Counted from the stretch's first letter, positions 1 through 8,485 are shown. The stretch is 64,000 nucleotides of DNA from Nitrobacteraceae bacterium AZCC 2146 (GCA_036924855.1 JBAGRP010000001.1:7056001-7120000), one strand, 5' to 3'. The notes: generated from the letters alone by a model not told the origin. Translations and numbers: made by a program.

Positions 1-1
1 C

Positions 2-88
2 CTGGTGGGCTCGATCACCACGCTGGCGATCGCGCTATTGTTTTGGCCGGTGATAAACAAAGCTTTATTAGCAGCGTGGGCCGGCTGA
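2..88 (+). CDS. C-terminal end of an unidentified membrane protein (partial)
   Basis: The window opens inside an open frame that ends with TGA at 86-88. The 28 visible residues are mostly hydrophobic (the run includes LAIALLFWPVI), which fits a final transmembrane helix of a transporter or permease. The start lies outside the window, so the family cannot be named. The GC-rich codon use agrees with coding sequence. The next genes in this stretch are remnants, so this is probably the left border of an intact gene next to a decayed zone. Confidence 0.35.
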   Translation: MVGSITTLAIALLFWPVINKALLAAWAG

Positions 89-130
89 TGCGGCCAGCGC
101 GCGCGACGGGCTCAAACCCGTCCGTCACCT

Positions 131-219
131 ACCTTACCGCAGCGCGGTGATCTCGTGGTCGCTGAAGCCAAATCCGGCCAGCAGCTCTTTGGTTTGTTCG
201 CCGACATCCGACGGGCGTA
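131..219 (-). pseudogene. 3' fragment of a family III CoA-transferase
   Basis: About 90 bases match, with scattered substitutions, the 3' end of the intact CoA-transferase at 7150-8343 (its bases 7162-7250). Both encode the C-terminal stretch around EQTEELLAEFGF read on the minus strand. Homology stops abruptly at about 220, where a different repeat shared with 4763-4930 begins. It has no start and cannot make a protein. A second fragment of the same gene lies at 11780-12113, so the family has left three copies in 12 kb. Confidence 0.7.
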
Positions 220-220
220 C

Positions 221-390
221 CATTTCGCTCGTGCTGTTTGGATCGTTTCCGGAAGAGGGAAGGCAGCCTATGCGAGCGAATTTCATTGATGCAAGCAAGC
301 CTTGACAGCCACGTGCACATTAAGTCATGGGGAAGAATGCATCTTACTTTTATCTCATTGTTCTCAGTGGCCTGGCTCTGGGCGGTTCCT
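221..390 (+). repeat. Diverged duplicate of a protease upstream/signal-peptide region (copy 1)
   Basis: This segment aligns with 4763-4930: the same order of words (catttcgctcgtgctgttt, then gatgcaagcaa, then cttgacag) with substitutions and small indels. In the other copy it forms the upstream region and signal-peptide start of a truncated trypsin-like protease. Here the reading frame from about 327 keeps a hydrophobic start but soon runs into the 3' end of the lipoprotein gene on the other strand. It therefore looks like an eroded copy of the protease 5' end. Confidence 0.6.
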
Positions 391-427
391 CGGTCATGAT
401 GAGAGAGCGTCTGCCGCCTCGGCTACC

Positions 428-826
428 TCAAAGCGGCTCGAATTGCTCTCCGGCGCAGCGCTGGATATTTTCGACGTGGGCAACGAGGGATACGGCTCCT
501 CGCGCGATGCTCGCGACATAGGTTTGCTGGCCGATTGAATGGCCGAATGCGCCATTGACGGTCGCGCGGATGCAGGTGCTCCAGCCCGTCTGTTCCGGCC
601 TAGGAGCAGAAAAGCTGATGTTTGTCGGCGCAGCCGCAGGCAAAAATACCGCCGACATATTCGATTTCAGTATGTTTCGAACATCGGGCGGTGTCTCAGT
701 GATCGCCGTCGTAGTCCTAGCTGCCCGGGGAATCCAAGCAGGAAGAAAAGTGTTCCCGGGATCAACGGCACCGCAGCCTCCTAACGTCGCCGCAAAGCAC
801 AAGGCTGCCAACTTACGCAAGGTCAT
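428..826 (-). CDS. Small putative lipoprotein, unknown function
   Basis: A 132-residue protein starts with a short basic N-terminus and a hydrophobic stretch ending LGGCGA, a convincing lipobox (L-G-G-C). It would be exported by Sec, cleaved by signal peptidase II and lipid-anchored at Cys18. The remaining ~115 residues contain several further cysteines and show no domain I recognise. There is no strong ribosome-binding site ahead of the ATG, and neighbouring sequence is decayed, so expression is uncertain. The lipoprotein signal is the main reason for calling it a gene. Confidence 0.55.
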   Translation of the reverse strand: MTLRKLAALCFAATLGGCGAVDPGNTFLPAWIPRAARTTTAITETPPDVRNILKSNMSAVFLPAAAPTNISFSAPRPEQTGWSTCIRATVNGAFGHSIGQQTYVASIARGAVSLVAHVENIQRCAGEQFEPL

Positions 827-974
827 AGCAGCTGATTAGCCCGATCTGGACGTCGTCCCAAGCCCGACAATCACGAACTCCGCGAAACGTGATGACCGCT
901 ACCACGCCTGTTGGCCAGCGGAATCCACCATGACCAGCGGTGTCCTCTTGACGAGCACCCGCTTGGCTGTGGAT

Positions 975-1130
975 CTAGCGCGGTGTCTTTCCAGGACCGC
1001 GCCACATGACAAAGAGTCCCATGGCCGGCGCCGATGCAAGGACGAGTAAGCACACCGCGCCGGCCAAAATGAAGTAGGCCGGCGTGTTCCTCAGTTTTCG
1101 GGTCTGGACGAGCGTAATTAGGCCCGCGCC
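975..1130 (-). pseudogene. Remnant of a small membrane protein
   Basis: On the minus strand a 51-codon open stretch runs from just after an in-frame TAG (1131-1133) to a TAG at 975-977. It contains one clear hydrophobic helix (core AGAVCLLVLASAPAMGLFV) followed by a basic tail ending KTPR. There is no initiation codon in the open part. It looks like the C-terminal end of a protein whose start has been lost. The parent family is not recognised. Confidence 0.3.
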
Positions 1131-1148
1131 CTAATACGACATTGTAAC

Positions 1149-1382
1149 TCAATGCCCGAGCGGTCTGATTTCGTCGGCTATTAGACGAAGCGCAGCGATC
1201 TCAGGAGCCGCAAGTCGTCTACGTGCCTGGACAACATTCCCGGCTTGCATCTCTGGAAGGGCGCGAACAGCCGACACGGCGTCCATTTGGGCTTCCTTTC
1301 CGACGACAAAAAAATGGGTTCGCCGCTGAGATTCGGGGGCCGCGATCTCGACCGCCACCATCCACGCTTGCTTCTTCGACAT
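1149..1382 (-). CDS. Small conserved-looking hypothetical protein
   Basis: A 77-residue protein starts MSKKQAWMVAVEIAAPE and ends IADEIRPLGH. I chose the internal ATG at 1382 over an upstream one at 1421 because GGAG lies six bases before it. The composition (balanced acidic/basic residues, amphipathic helices around EMQAGNVVQARRRLAAPE) looks like a folded cytoplasmic protein rather than a shadow frame. No domain is recognised. It stands alone between remnants, and its function cannot be inferred from context. Confidence 0.45.
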   Translation of the reverse strand: MSKKQAWMVAVEIAAPESQRRTHFFVVGKEAQMDAVSAVRALPEMQAGNVVQARRRLAAPEIAALRLIADEIRPLGH

Positions 1383-1814
1383 CGACCGCTCCGCCCGTCC
1401 CAGGCCGATTCTCGACCCCAAGGCTGGCTTAACGATACTCAGCTCGTATGCAACTGCCCCAGCCGTTAACCAACAGAAAAAACACTAAGCCCAGCATGCG
1501 CTGAAAGGCGCGGCTACACCGACCGGGACGGCGATATCTGGGCCCAAGCTGCACTGGCCAATCTACGACCAGGCGATTGCACCGGCGAAGGCCAAGCGCC
1601 GTCATCGACGCGCCACTCGGCCGCGTGTTGCCAATCGGCGATTCAGTGCGCAACTGATCTGGTCGGCGCCGCTTCGTCACCCAGAGCATCCGTGCGGGCG
1701 AATTCGGGGGCGTCTAGCGGATAGAGTTAACGGCAGTGCAAAAAATGGCCATCCACCGCTGCGCCAACAAGGGAGTTGCGCCGGTAACGCAATAGATCAC
1801 ACCTCCGAAGCGTG
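1383..1814. other. Region without a recognisable gene
   Basis: About 430 bases between the small minus-strand protein and the rhamnose operon promoter. Open frames on both strands are short and arginine-rich and show no family signature. Given the remnants on both sides, it is probably decayed coding sequence of unknown origin. Confidence 0.4.
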
Positions 1815-1844
1815 TTGACATGCTCCAGCGTGGCGCTGATATTT
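1815..1844 (+). promoter_or_regulatory. Putative sigma-70-type promoter of the rfbCBD operon
   Basis: A perfect TTGACA (1815-1820) is followed after 18 bases by GATATT (1839-1844). Transcription would start about 12 bases before the rfbC ATG, so the leader would be very short. The local sequence is more AT-rich than its surroundings. Prediction from sequence only. Confidence 0.4.
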
Positions 1845-1863
1845 AAAGGAATTTACCATTTAA

Positions 1864-2445
1864 ATGACAGTCAAAATGACAATGCATATTCAGCCGACCA
1901 AAATCGCTGAGATATTGCTCTTAGTGCCTTCGAAACACGAAGATGGTCGAGGATTTTTCTCCGAAACGTTCCGAAGCGACGTTTTTGCGGATTTCGGCAT
2001 CAAAGGAGAATTTGTACAGGACAACCACGTCCGCTCGACCCAAAAAGGCGTTGTTCGAGGATTGCATTACCAAACTCCGCCACACGCCCAAGGCAAGCTT
2101 ATCAGATGCACGCGGGGTGCCATCCTTGACGTTGCTGTCGATATTCGTGTCGGCTCACCTACTTTCGGACGGCATGTGACGGCCGAACTATCGGCCACGA
2201 ACTGGTGCCAGTTGTGGGTACCGCCAGGCTTCGCCCACGGTTACATGACGCTGGAGGATGATTGCGAGGTCATTTATAAGGTAACGGAGTATTATGCTCC
2301 GGACTGCGATCGCGGCATTGCATGGGATGATCCAGCGCTCGGAATTAACTGGCGGAGTCCGCCTGCTGAAGTGGTCTTATCGCACAAGGATCGCAATCAG
2401 CCACTTCTTCAGGACGCGCCGCCGGCTTTCCAGTTCATCCGTTAG
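1864..2445 (+). CDS. rfbC: dTDP-4-dehydrorhamnose 3,5-epimerase
   Basis: The 193-residue protein has the RmlC cupin fold signature: RGLHYQ with the catalytic His at about residue 68, then [18 protein letters not shown], and [10 protein letters not shown]. It epimerises dTDP-4-keto-6-deoxyglucose at C3 and C5, the third step of dTDP-L-rhamnose synthesis, in the cytoplasm. Length is normal (about 185). The ATG at 1864 has AAAGGA about ten bases upstream; two further ATGs within six codons are possible starts. It opens a three-gene operon, with rfbB beginning eight bases downstream. Confidence 0.93.
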   Translation: MTVKMTMHIQPTKIAEILLLVPSKHEDGRGFFSETFRSDVFADFGIKGEFVQDNHVRSTQKGVVRGLHYQTPPHAQGKLIRCTRGAILDVAVDIRVGSPTFGRHVTAELSATNWCQLWVPPGFAHGYMTLEDDCEVIYKVTEYYAPDCDRGIAWDDPALGINWRSPPAEVVLSHKDRNQPLLQDAPPAFQFIR

Positions 2446-2453
2446 GAGCATCG

Positions 2454-3506
2454 ATGCGGGTTCTCGTGACAGGAGGCGCCGGCTTCATTGGATCTGCTGT
2501 ATGTCGGCACTTCATATCCAATCTCGACCATGACGTCGTCGTCCTGGATAAGATGACTTATGCGGGCAACCTTGCCTCGCTGGCGCCGGTCGCATCCAGC
2601 GCGCACTATGTGTTTGAAAAGCACGATATCTGCGACGCGGTTGCGGTGAACGCGATTTTCACCAAGTATCAGCCGGACGCCGTCGTGCACCTCGCCGCCG
2701 AGAGCCATGTCGATCGTTCGATTTCCGGTTCCGATGTGTTCATAAAGACCAATGTGCTTGGCACCTTCACGCTGCTGGAGGCCGTCCGCGACTATCTCAA
2801 ATCGGTTCGCGGCAATCATGCGATCAACTTTCGCTTTATTCATGTTTCCACTGACGAGGTCTACGGTTCGCTCGGCGATGACGGACTTTTTACGGAGACC
2901 ACCGCCTACGACCCCAGTTCGCCTTACTCGGCATCGAAGGCCGCGTCCGATCATCTCGCAAAGGCATGGCATCGCACTTACGGAATGCCGGTGATTGTTT
3001 CGAACTGCTCGAACAACTATGGGCCTTATCATTTCCCGGAGAAGCTCATACCGTTGATCATCCTCAACGCGCTCGATCGTAAAATGCTGCCTGTCTATGG
3101 CGACGGGTCGAATGTCCGCGACTGGCTCTATGTTGAAGATCACGCGCGGGCTCTGGGCGTTATTCTGGAAAAAGGCGTGCCCGGCGAAACCTACAATATC
3201 GGCGGCCGAAATGAGCGAAGGAACATCGAGGTCGTTCAGCAAATCTGCTCGTGGATGGATCGACTGCGTCCCGCTGACGCTTCCCACCACGACTTGATCT
3301 CCTTCGTGACCGATCGTCCCGGCCACGACCAGCGCTATGCCATCGACGCTACCAAGCTTGAAACCGAGTTGGGATGGCGGGCCCAGGAAACGTTCGAGAC
3401 CGGTATCGAAAAAACCGTGCGCTGGTATCTCGGCAACGACGGCTGGTGGGGACCGCTTCGCGAGAGGGTCTACGGAGGCGAACGCCTCGGTCTTGTGAAG
3501 GCGTGA
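2454..3506 (+). CDS. rfbB: dTDP-glucose 4,6-dehydratase
   Basis: The 350-residue extended SDR has the NAD-binding TGGAGFIGS at residues 6-14, the catalytic STDE (Thr133, Asp134, Glu135) and YSASK (Tyr158, Lys162). It converts dTDP-glucose to dTDP-4-keto-6-deoxyglucose, the second step toward dTDP-L-rhamnose. GGAG six bases before the ATG supports the start. It sits eight bases after rfbC and seven before rfbD, so the three are surely co-transcribed. Nothing is missing relative to the family. Confidence 0.95.
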   Translation: MRVLVTGGAGFIGSAVCRHFISNLDHDVVVLDKMTYAGNLASLAPVASSAHYVFEKHDICDAVAVNAIFTKYQPDAVVHLAAESHVDRSISGSDVFIKTNVLGTFTLLEAVRDYLKSVRGNHAINFRFIHVSTDEVYGSLGDDGLFTETTAYDPSSPYSASKAASDHLAKAWHRTYGMPVIVSNCSNNYGPYHFPEKLIPLIILNALDRKMLPVYGDGSNVRDWLYVEDHARALGVILEKGVPGETYNIGGRNERRNIEVVQQICSWMDRLRPADASHHDLISFVTDRPGHDQRYAIDATKLETELGWRAQETFETGIEKTVRWYLGNDGWWGPLRERVYGGERLGLVKA

Positions 3507-3513
3507 GGCAAGC

Positions 3514-4395
3514 ATGCGCCTTTATGTGATTGGCAGCGAGGGTCAGGTTGCTCGGTCCTTGCGTGAAGCTGCCACGGGCGACAACACCATTGTGTTCGGG
3601 TGCAGTGCGCGCGCGGAACTGGATCTGCTGAATCCGTTTTCGATCAGAAATGTGCTTGCTGCCTTTCGTCCCGATATCGTGATCAATCCGGCGGCATACA
3701 CCGCGGTCGATAAGGCCGAGTCCGAACCAGATCAGGCGTATGCGATCAATCGCGACGGCGCGCAGGCGGTGGCGGCTGCTGCCGCGGAGCTCAATGCGCC
3801 GATCATTCATTTTTCGACCGACTACGTCTTCGATGGGACGAAAGACGGCGCTTATGTCGAAAGCGATCCGGTGGCGCCGCAAGGCGTCTATGGCAGTTCC
3901 AAGCTTGCGGGCGAACTGGCGGTCGCCGTGGCCAATCCGCGGCATATCGTGCTGCGGACATCCTGGGTCTACGCCCCGTTCGGGGCCAATTTCGTTCGGA
4001 CGATCCTGCGGCTTGCCGCTGAGCGGGATCGACTGCGGGTGGTGGATGACCAGGTCGGATGCCCGACGTACGCGCCGGACATCGCTGACGCGGTCATTGC
4101 AATGGCAAGACAAGTGGCTGGTAAGGGATGGAGGCAGGATTATGCCGGTGTGACCCATCTCGCTGGGCCGGATACATTGTCGTGGTGCGGCTTTGCCCGC
4201 GAGATCATTCGGCAATCGGTGGCACGGGGCGGGAGTTCGATCCCGGTTGACCCAATCTCCACAGTCGACTACCCGACGCCGGCGATTCGACCACCCAATT
4301 CGAGGCTTTCCACGGCAAAACTGTCGGCCTTATTCGATATCCGCATTGAATCGCTGGATAGGTCGCTGGCAAAGTGCTTGGACCGTCTGCAGTAA
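3514..4395 (+). CDS. rfbD: dTDP-4-dehydrorhamnose reductase
   Basis: The 293-residue protein has an N-terminal nucleotide-binding motif (VIGSEGQVARSL), the STDYVFDG segment (residues 101-108) and the catalytic pair Tyr126/Lys130 in YGSSK. It reduces the 4-keto group to give dTDP-L-rhamnose, donor for O-antigen or exopolysaccharide. It follows rfbB by seven bases. The rfbA that normally completes the operon is directly downstream but wrecked, so dTDP-glucose for this pathway must come from a thymidylyltransferase elsewhere. Confidence 0.94.
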   Translation: MRLYVIGSEGQVARSLREAATGDNTIVFGCSARAELDLLNPFSIRNVLAAFRPDIVINPAAYTAVDKAESEPDQAYAINRDGAQAVAAAAAELNAPIIHFSTDYVFDGTKDGAYVESDPVAPQGVYGSSKLAGELAVAVANPRHIVLRTSWVYAPFGANFVRTILRLAAERDRLRVVDDQVGCPTYAPDIADAVIAMARQVAGKGWRQDYAGVTHLAGPDTLSWCGFAREIIRQSVARGGSSIPVDPISTVDYPTPAIRPPNSRLSTAKLSALFDIRIESLDRSLAKCLDRLQ

Positions 4396-4415
4396 CACGA
4401 AGCGAGGTTCGTCCT

Positions 4416-4655
4416 GTGAAGGGCGGTCATTCTGGCCGGTGGCGGCGGCACGCAGCTGTACCCATGACTGGTGACCTCAAAGCAATTGCTACCGGTCTAC
4501 GACAAGCCAACGATCAACTATCCGCTAACGACACTGATGGTGGCAAGTATCCGCGAGATTTTGATCATTTCGCCCCGGTGACCTGCGGTTGTTTCGGGCT
4601 TGCTCGGGGATGTCAGCAAGTGGACTTGTCGCCGTCCTCTACTTTTGCCCTGCAT
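4416..4655 (+). pseudogene. rfbA: Glucose-1-phosphate thymidylyltransferase remnant
   Basis: From the GTG at 4416 the sequence reads VKG, then after a shift ILAGGGGTQLYP, then after another shift [20 protein letters not shown] and [12 protein letters not shown], the classic RfbA N-terminus. Further frame changes are needed to follow it into LLGDVSKW, which matches the next RfbA block. Homology fades at about 4655, leaving roughly the first 80 codons of a ~290-codon gene. It cannot be functional. It starts 20 bases after rfbD, where an operonic rfbA would be expected. Confidence 0.85.
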
Positions 4656-4762
4656 TTCGTCGTCGTCTAGAGATTTCTCTTTCCGCTGTTCTCCAATCCG
4701 ACATTTTCCAATTATCTGGAAACAAGACGGTCCGGGTTTATTCTGGAGCTCACGGATACGTT

Positions 4763-4930
4763 CATTTCGCTCGTGCTGTTTGGGCCCTTTCCGAAAGAGA
4801 GAAGGCGGTCGATGCGAGCAAATTTTATCGATGCAAGCAACCTTGACAGTCAGGTGCAAATTAAATCATGAGGATGAATGCATCTCATTGTTTTCTCACT
4901 GTGGTCAGTGGTTTTGCTCTCGCTGGCCTC
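4763..4930 (+). repeat. Diverged duplicate of a protease upstream/signal-peptide region (copy 2)
   Basis: Aligns with 221-390 over about 165 bases with scattered substitutions and a few small indels. Here the repeat leads into the truncated protease at 4878. The two copies lie on either side of the rhamnose operon in the same orientation, so recombination between them could delete or duplicate the 4.5 kb in between. Confidence 0.6.
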
Positions 4931-5132
4931 TGCAATGGTCGGCGGCGCGCCCGCGCGCGAAGACGGCATCGGTCGTGGAGTTGTCACAATCGTCGGCTCG
5001 CGCGGAAATTTCTGTAGCGGTGCCTTGATTGCGCCGGATCTAGTACTATTGGCGGCGCACTGCGTTTTGGCGACCTTCAATGTAACGTTTCAAAGCGCGG
5101 TCCGTACCATCGCATCGAATCTCCATTGTTGA
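4878..5132 (+). pseudogene. Truncated trypsin-like (S1) serine protease
   Basis: The open frame encodes 84 residues: a signal peptide (hydrophobic SLWSVVLLSLASAMVGG), then VTIVGSRGNFCSGALIAPDL and LLAAHCV. The AAHC motif carries the catalytic His of S1 proteases. After AAHCV the frame runs into unrelated sequence and stops. S1 proteases need about 220 residues with Asp and Ser further on, so this copy lacks two thirds of the enzyme and cannot be active. It follows the rfbA stump in a decayed interval. Confidence 0.7.
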
Positions 5133-5300
5133 GGACGCGGCCGACGACCTCCCGAATCAAAGCGTTTCGCCGCTGTCGTTTCTTCGCTCGGCACCATGCG
5201 TTCCAACCGGCTTAACGTTACTTTGGTGTACCGCAGCCAATACATTGAACTGGTGGTAAACATGCGCGATAGCGTCTGTGCGGTAGAAGAGGATAGATTT

Positions 5301-6320
5301 ATGAATCGAACGACATTGACGCAGTTTTTGGTCGAGCAGCAGCGCAAGGAAGGCGCTTTGCCGGCGCAGCTTCGCCTCTTGATCGAGGTGGTCGCGCGGG
5401 CTTGCAAGACAATCAGCCATTCTATCGGCAAGGGGGCACTCGGCGGCGTACTTGGCAGCCTCGAAAGCGAGAATGTGCAGGGCGAAGTCCAGAGAAAGCT
5501 GGATGTCATTGCGAACGAGCTGTTGCTTGAAGCCAACGAATGGGGTGGCCACCTGGCCGCGATGGCGTCGGAAGAAATGGAAACGATCCATCTTATTCCC
5601 AACCGCTATCCGAGAGGCGAGTATTTGCTGCTCTTTGATCCGATCGACGGGTCCAGCAATATCGACGTTGACCTGACGGTCGGAACAATCTTTTCGGTTT
5701 TAACCGCGCCGGAGGGATCGTCCGGGCGGACGATATCGGAGCAGGATTTTCTTCAGACGGGACGAAACCAGGTCGCCGCGGGGTACGCCATTTACGGTCC
5801 GCAAACCCTGCTTGTGTTGACGGTCGGAACCGGTGTTTACGAATTCACCCTGGACCGTGAGGTTGGGTCCTGGATCATGACGGACGCGCGGATGCGCATC
5901 GCGCCGGGCAAACGCGAGTTCGCGATCAACATGTCGAACCAGCGTCATTGGTCGCCTGGCATCCGTCGCTACATCGATGACCGCATTTCAGGACGAGCAG
6001 GTCCGTGCGGCGCTGACTACAACATGCGCTGGACTGGCTCCATGGTCGCCGACATCCATCGGATTCTGAAGCGTGGCGGTGTCTTTCTCTATCCAGGCGA
6101 CGCGCGCCACCCGGATCGGGCAGGGAAATTGCGCTTAATGTATGAGGCCAACCCCATGGGCTTCCTGATCGAACAGGCGGGTGGCTCGGCGTCTGACGGA
6201 GAACACTCCATCCTCAATATCAAACCGCGTACACTCCATCAGCGCGTCGGCGTCGTCATGGGCGATAGCGCCGAGGTCGAAGCGGTGACACGCTCGCATA
6301 TGGATATGATGTCGTCGTGA
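5301..6320 (+). CDS. fbp: Fructose-1,6-bisphosphatase, class I
   Basis: The 339-residue protein matches class I FBPases over full length: [11 protein letters not shown], the metal site ASEEMET, the signature [18 protein letters not shown] (metal-binding DPIDGSS), and [10 protein letters not shown]. It hydrolyses fructose-1,6-bisphosphate to fructose-6-phosphate in gluconeogenesis or the Calvin cycle, and so also feeds sugar-nucleotide synthesis. The open frame extends to 5196, but the ATG at 5301 has GAGGA seven bases upstream and gives the family length. No cbb genes are adjacent. From memory its N-terminus resembles beta/gammaproteobacterial FBPases. Confidence 0.92.
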   Translation: MNRTTLTQFLVEQQRKEGALPAQLRLLIEVVARACKTISHSIGKGALGGVLGSLESENVQGEVQRKLDVIANELLLEANEWGGHLAAMASEEMETIHLIPNRYPRGEYLLLFDPIDGSSNIDVDLTVGTIFSVLTAPEGSSGRTISEQDFLQTGRNQVAAGYAIYGPQTLLVLTVGTGVYEFTLDREVGSWIMTDARMRIAPGKREFAINMSNQRHWSPGIRRYIDDRISGRAGPCGADYNMRWTGSMVADIHRILKRGGVFLYPGDARHPDRAGKLRLMYEANPMGFLIEQAGGSASDGEHSILNIKPRTLHQRVGVVMGDSAEVEAVTRSHMDMMSS

Positions 6321-6671
6321 TCATCGGCGCGTCGATCCAGGGGATGCATCGACGCGCTCGCTAACGGCAGGGCGGGGGGCTGAGCCTAGGTGGGTCGAGC
6401 GACCATTTTCCCGGTCCGCTCGAGAGGCTGAACGCAAAAGCCTGAGATGGCCATCTTTTGCCGGAGCTGTTCGTCTGAATAGAGCGGCTACGTTATCGGG
6501 AAAGCCGTCTCGCAGAGATTGGAGTGCCAGCTTGGATTTTCGAACCGGAGCTGTCAGGCGCCAGGACGACGAGCTCTTCAGCATAGCGAGTTCCTGCTGC
6601 GCTTTCCGTATGATGGCATCGTGCTGCAGGAGACGTGGCGTCCGAAACTCATCCAGCGCCTGGTGAACTTG
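6321..6671 (-). pseudogene. C-terminal fragment of a polysaccharide glycosyl/methyltransferase-type protein
   Basis: On the minus strand the open stretch after an in-frame TAG (6672-6674) reads through QQELAMLKSSSSWRLTAPVR and about 65 more residues. A short coiled coil followed by S-x-SWRLTAP-hydrophobic/R is a hallmark tail of glycosyltransferases and methyltransferases in O-antigen clusters. No start or catalytic domain remains. It abuts the fbp stop codon tail to tail. The parent enzyme's class cannot be fixed from this piece. Confidence 0.5.
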
Positions 6672-6754
6672 CTACGCGCCCGCTAGACGCGACGGAGCAG
6701 GACTTGGCGACAGGTGCGCTGGCGGCGAGGTCCGCCGCCAGACGCCGCATCCAC

Positions 6755-7150
6755 TCAGTTGTGACTGCCGCCCAGCGCCTCAAACAGTTGCGCGTGGATG
6801 ATGCGGACATCTGTGAAATTGATGATGCCATCACCGATCGCCGATGGCTTGCGGCCAAACTTGGCATCCTTGATCGGCGGCAAGACCATCAGGCGCTGGT
6901 CCAGGTAGCCAACCGCAATCCAGTCGCCATTCCAGAGCCGCTCGCGCAGATACTGGTGGCCGGCACCGTGACTCACCTGATCGTCTACGATGCTGAGAAT
7001 GCCCCACATGATTAGGTAGCTGTTCGTCGCCGCAGGCCCGCCGCGCGAGACCGGCTCGGTCCGTCCCCACAGTTCCGATACCGAATATCCGCTTGCCCAG
7101 ATGGCGTTGAGGTCAACGACATCCTCATTCATTGCAATTCCGGTCTTCAT
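6755..7150 (-). CDS. Hypothetical protein translationally coupled to a CoA-transferase
   Basis: The 131-residue protein starts MKTGIAMNEDVVDLNAIW and continues with LIMWGILSIVDDQVSHGAGH and LFEALGGSHN at the end. The ATG at 7150 overlaps the CoA-transferase stop as ATGA, which implies coupled translation; a second ATG six codons in (7132) is possible. No family is recognised. The mixed charged and aromatic content and conserved-looking HGAGHQYLRERLW block look like a real soluble protein. Context suggests a role with CoA-transferase, perhaps in the same acyl-CoA conversion, but this is only inference. Confidence 0.6.
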   Translation of the reverse strand: MKTGIAMNEDVVDLNAIWASGYSVSELWGRTEPVSRGGPAATNSYLIMWGILSIVDDQVSHGAGHQYLRERLWNGDWIAVGYLDQRLMVLPPIKDAKFGRKPSAIGDGIINFTDVRIIHAQLFEALGGSHN

Positions 7151-8343
7151 CAGACCACCTTGCCTTCTCGCAGCGCCGTGATCTCGTCGGTGCTGAAGCC
7201 GAACTCGGCCAACAACTCCTCGGTCTGTTCGCCGACTTCCGGCGGGCGTGCAGCCATGGTGCTCGGCGTCCGCGATAGCGTGAAGGGCTGGCCGACCAGG
7301 CGGATGGCGCGGTTGTCGTCGTTGGGGACGTCCTGGGCGATGCCGAGGTGCTTGACCTGTTCGTCGGCGAACATCTGGTCGACGGAATAGATCGGCCCGC
7401 AGGGCACGCCGGCGGCATTGAGTTCGTTGACCCATTCGTCGGTCGTGCGCTTCTCGGTAAAGCTGTTGATCTCGGCATTGAGCGCGTCGCGGTTCTTCGA
7501 GCGGGCCGGGCCGGTGGCGTAGTCCGGGTTGGTGACGAGATCCGGCGCGCCGATCGCCTGGGCGCAGCGCTCCCAGATCTTGCCGCCTGTGGTGGCGATA
7601 TTGATGTAACCGTCCGAGGTCTTGAACACGCCGGTGGGGATGCTGGTCGGATGGTTGTTGCCGGCCTGCTTTGGGACGTCCTGTTCCATTAGCCAGCGCG
7701 CGGCCTGGAAATCCAGCATGAAGATCTGCGCCTGCAGCAGCGAGGTCTGCACCCACTGGCCTTCGCCTGAGATGTCGCGCTCCAGCAGAGCGGTCAGCAC
7801 GCCCAGCGCGCAGAACAGCCCAGCGGTGAGGTCGGCGACGGGGATGCCGACCCGCATCGGGCCTTCGCCCGGCGCGCCGGTGATCGACATCAGCCCGCCC
7901 ATGCCCTGGGCGATCTGATCGAAGCCCGGGCGCTTGTGGTAGGGGCCATCCTGGCCAAAGCCGGAGATGCTGCCATAGACGATGCCCGGGTTGATCTGGC
8001 GCAGGCTCTCATAGTCGATGCCGAGCCGGGCTTTGACGTCCGGCCGGAAATTCTCGACAACGACGTCGGCTTTTGCGACCAGCCGCTTGAACACCGCGAG
8101 ACCCCGGGGGTCCTTGAGGTTCAGCGTCATCGCCCGCTTGTTACGATGCAGGTTCTGGAAATCAGAGCCGCGGCGTGGGCCGCCGGGCTGCTCGCCGCCG
8201 GCGTCGTCGCTCAGCGCGTCGATCTTGATGACATTGGCGCCCCAGTCGGCGAACTGCCGCACGGCCGTGGGGCCGGAGCGGATCCGGGTCAGGTCGAGCA
8301 CGGTGAAGCGGGACAGGGCCTGAGAAGCGCGCGGGAAGGGCAT
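7150..8343 (-). CDS. CaiB/BaiF family III CoA-transferase
   Basis: The 397-residue protein has the family's full architecture: LDLTRIRSGPTAVRQFADWG near the N-terminus, NKRAMTLNLKDPRG, VVVENFRPDVKARLGI, SGFGQDGPY and KRPGFDQIAQGMGGLMSITG, which carries the catalytic Asp. It transfers CoA between carboxylic acids; formyl-CoA:oxalate, succinyl-CoA and carnitine enzymes share this fold, so the substrate is open. The frame extends to 8442, but the ATG at 8343 has GGAG seven bases before it and fits the family. Two broken copies lie at 131-219 and 11780-12113. Confidence 0.9.
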   Translation of the reverse strand: MPFPRASQALSRFTVLDLTRIRSGPTAVRQFADWGANVIKIDALSDDAGGEQPGGPRRGSDFQNLHRNKRAMTLNLKDPRGLAVFKRLVAKADVVVENFRPDVKARLGIDYESLRQINPGIVYGSISGFGQDGPYHKRPGFDQIAQGMGGLMSITGAPGEGPMRVGIPVADLTAGLFCALGVLTALLERDISGEGQWVQTSLLQAQIFMLDFQAARWLMEQDVPKQAGNNHPTSIPTGVFKTSDGYINIATTGGKIWERCAQAIGAPDLVTNPDYATGPARSKNRDALNAEINSFTEKRTTDEWVNELNAAGVPCGPIYSVDQMFADEQVKHLGIAQDVPNDDNRAIRLVGQPFTLSRTPSTMAARPPEVGEQTEELLAEFGFSTDEITALREGKVV

Positions 8344-8465
8344 ACAGGAGCTCCGATGGAGAGTCTTGAGGTCGGAAGGGAGGCTACCTTTCGCGCAAAC
8401 GGCGCGTCTTGTCAGCCCCTGCTGGATGTCGGAGGTCACCAAGTGTCATATTGCGCAAAAATTCA

Positions 8466-8485
8466 TTGTGACCCGGATGTCACAA
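8466..8485. promoter_or_regulatory. Perfect inverted repeat, putative operator upstream of the CoA-transferase
   Basis: TTGTGAC-N6-GTCACAA is a perfect 7-base inverted repeat about 120 bases upstream of the CoA-transferase ATG and 90 bases upstream of the small membrane ORF on the other strand. The TGTGA/TCACA cores are separated by eight bases, not six, so it is not a canonical CRP site. The shape would suit a dimeric repressor such as a GntR-type regulator. No regulator gene is adjacent. Confidence 0.4.

Noticed and set aside
2442..4215. Long minus-strand frames opposite rfbB and rfbD
   Set aside because: The sense strand encodes complete RfbB and RfbD with all catalytic motifs; the antisense frames show none.
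6755..7756. 333-codon reading of the unknown gene extending into the CoA-transferase
   Set aside because: The first ~200 codons are an Arg-rich shadow of the CoA-transferase; real coding begins at the ATGA overlap at 7150.
8466..8485. Reading the TTGTGAC/GTCACAA repeat as a CRP or FNR site
   Set aside because: TGTGA and TCACA are eight bases apart instead of six, and FNR half-sites (TTGAT/ATCAA) are absent.
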